Assembly: GCA_031282725.1 (NCBI GenBank)
Contig: JAITDD010000022.1
Location: 1 to 43,384 of the forward strand
Source: Mycoplasmataceae bacterium
GTDB lineage: Bacteria > Bacillota_I > Bacilli_A > Mycoplasmatales > Mycoplasmoidaceae
Direction of reading: 5' to 3'
Length of the DNA stretch: 43,384 nt
A program made the position numbers and the translations under genes. The notes below the pieces were generated by a model. It worked only from the letters and a program-made list of their open reading frames with translations, searched no databases and had not been told where the DNA came from. Shown in pieces: positions 41,468-43,384 of this stretch. How positions within the stretch are numbered: the stretch's first letter is position 1; each line of letters begins with the position of its first letter.

Positions 41468-43105
41468 TTATTCAATATTTAAAACAATATCTTCAACTTT
41501 ATCGTTACTAATTTTCGCTTTTTCATCTTTTAGTTTAAAGAAAACGATATCCTTAAATTTACCAATAAGAATAAAGGTTTTGTTGTAACCATGTTTACAA
41601 AATTCGTATTTATTAATAATTTTAGAGTTTGTTGTTCTGAAACAATTAATAGTATTAGAAGAAGTTAAAGGAAACATTTCAACATATGGAACTGCAATAT
41701 TGTGTCCGTGAACATGTACATATTCAGTTCCAGAAACAGAATAATGGGTTAATGTATCAAATGAAACAACATCATCGTCATAAGAATTAACAAGATGACA
41801 CATATCAGCATTAGCATCAGCTTTTTTATTCTTGAAGCCTTGATATTTTATACTATGAAGAATAGTTCCTAATTCACTAAAAGAAATAGATAAATCTTTT
41901 TTTTCCTCAATTTTATTAAACTTTTGGTATGCGGGAATAGTTAGAAAAGGCGCGAGTTTAAAATATATGGAACGAAAAAAGGAGAAGTAATCGTTGATAA
42001 AACTTTCTTTAATAAATTCGTAGTCAAAGTGGAAAAGATAAGGAGGTATGTAATCGTTAATTAAATTTTCATTTAAAACAGAAGAGGAAATAAAATTAAT
42101 TGAACCAGTTTTTTTATAACTTAAAGCCGAAACATATCCGCTTTTAATCAACTTAACCATTTCTTCTTGACAAAGAGGCGTAAAAAGGAAGCGATATAAA
42201 ACTTCATCATTCCTACTTGAAGGAAACTTTTTATCAAACTCGCGATTCTCCATATTTAATAATCCTCTTGTACTTCCAGGCATTGAAAAATTAAGTTTTT
42301 CGGCAATTGTTTTTGTATCAATTAACGCAAAAACAGGACTTATTCGATAATCTATAAAAGTTTTTCGTACAGAAGCGGTAAGAGTATTAAAAGATGGTGT
42401 GGAATTTCTACTATTAATTCCAGATTGAAGAGTAATAGAAGCTGTATAAGTTTTCATTCCTATATATCTTTGTTTTGTGTTAAATATTAAAAAAGGATTA
42501 TTATTAATATAACCGGAGATTAAATTGATTACTTCAACTTTTTTAAAAGAAAGGTCGAATTCTTTTTCATTTGTGATAGTTTGCGAAAGATTAAATTTAA
42601 AAGCGGGAAAAAGAGATTGAACTGTATTGAAATAGTTAGCTATATTATTTATTTTGTAAATATTTTTTAGTTGAGATTTGTTTTCATTAATGAGCTTATC
42701 TTTTTTTATTTGAATATTATCGAAAACATTTTTATTCTTTTTGCGTAGGTGAAAAAAAAGAATTACTAATGGAGTAAAAATAAGTGAAATTGAAATAAAA
42801 AGATAGAAAAGAGAAGAATTTTCTCCAGTTACAAGCAAATAAATAGCGATGCAAAATGAAGTAATATCAAGAAAAATTAAAAAGATTGCAAAAAATTGAA
42901 ACAATGCTCTTTTATTATTTACAGATTTTTGCTGTTTTTCGTAAGTGTATATTTGTTTAGAATTAGTTTTGTTTAATTCATTACCTTTAATGTTGCTATA
43001 CTTATTTTTTTCTCAAAAGTCAACAACAGCTTTCTTAAATGATTCTTTATTATTTTCAAAATAATCAACAACATGTAATTGTAGATTTTCATTTTTTTCA
43101 TCCAC
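41468..43105 (-). CDS. Membrane protein, 545 residues, DUF3137-like?
   Basis: The start is GTG 43105, six nt after TATAAT (43117-43112); the frame is open from there to TAA 41468-41470 with one TGA-Trp. Two adjacent hydrophobic segments (about 67-90 and 95-115) separate a small N-terminal part from a large soluble domain. Elements such as VEVINLISGYINNNPF followed by strand-rich segments resemble mollicute DUF3137 proteins, but the match is weak. The soluble domain probably faces the cytoplasm. Function unknown. Confidence 0.72.
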
Positions 43106-43178
43106 AAATCAATTATATTATTTAAAAAAAACTACTAAAAAGTTAACTTTTTGTTTTTTTGACGCTATATATATATGT

Positions 43179-43384
43179 ATGGTTAAAAATAAAAAACCCG
43201 AAAAATCAACGAGAAAATTGGTACCTTTTGGCAAACCACTTGAGGCACAAATTGTGAAAAAAACTGGAAATGTTGTGGTTATAATTATTAATAAAGAGTT
43301 AAACCCAGAAATGTTTGAAACAGGTAATGATAAAAAATTCGATTCATTTCTTAAAATGTATTTAGAAGATAAGAAACAAAGAGA
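43179..43384 (+). CDS. 5' part of an unidentified protein
   Basis: Starts at ATG 43179 after TATATATATATG and runs off the right edge; 68 codons are visible. It begins with a Lys-rich segment (MVKNKKPEKSTRKLV), then a short hydrophobic strand (NVVVIIIN). No family is recognised from this part. Confidence 0.5.
   Translation, partial: MVKNKKPEKSTRKLVPFGKPLEAQIVKKTGNVVVIIINKELNPEMFETGNDKKFDSFLKMYLEDKKQR

Overview
The window reads only with genetic code 4. In-frame TGA codons interrupt almost every recognisable gene at conserved Trp positions, the DNA is very AT-rich, and the recognisable gene set is small (mnmA, trpS, recR, folD, rlmB, rlmH, rbgA, rpsS, rplN, two tRNAs). This is a wall-less mollicute of the Mycoplasma/Spiroplasma type. 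I cannot place it to genus, and several features are atypical. Nearly all transcription-unit heads have a TATAAT box 2-14 nt before the start codon and no Shine-Dalgarno, which points to leaderless mRNAs. Genes are packed to the point of sharing stop codons or -10 boxes.

Layout. 1-3850 is an accessory, decaying area: an intact AAA/DUF4143 ATPase, an ORF followed by a tyrosine recombinase with no clear start, a GC-rich segment that folds as a four-way-junction RNA, and a truncated duplicate of the ORF. 3849-8765 (minus) holds uncharacterised proteins, including a 494-residue membrane protein, and a DUF4143 relic. 8807-16169 is mostly housekeeping: mnmA, an MTA/SAH deaminase-like amidohydrolase, a TMEM164/YwaF-like membrane protein, a DEAD-box helicase, two small membrane-anchored proteins, trpS and recR. 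16209-20288 (minus) is a tight unit of lipoprotein, DivIVA-like protein and carboxylesterase. 20404-23175 holds tRNA-Leu, a small acidic protein, a membrane protein, a membrane-anchored glycerophosphodiester phosphodiesterase and rbgA. 23172-26057 holds membrane proteins, a lipoprotein, a frameshifted DUF4143 tail and a decayed HipB/HipA-like pair, ending at tRNA-Arg.

26160-32202 has a membrane protein, folD, rlmB, a lipoprotein gene interrupted by two in-frame stops, a membrane protein with a charged tail, and rpsS-rplN-rlmH. In that last group S19 is followed directly by L14, so the usual S10/spc order is broken. 32272-43384 contains a Fic protein with a degenerate active-site loop, several membrane proteins, a 1386-residue surface protein with a GTG start, an unknown 633-residue protein, a DUF402 (Ntdp-like) protein and other unknowns.

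The metabolic genes fit a parasite: lipid and glycerophosphodiester scavenging (esterase, GDPD), one-carbon metabolism (folD), salvage of adenosyl compounds (amidohydrolase), RNA modification (MnmA, RlmB, RlmH) and ribosome assembly (RbgA). The least explained elements are the structured RNA beside the recombinase at 3464-3559 and the split ribosomal operon. No CRISPR array, rRNA or insertion sequence with inverted repeats was seen.
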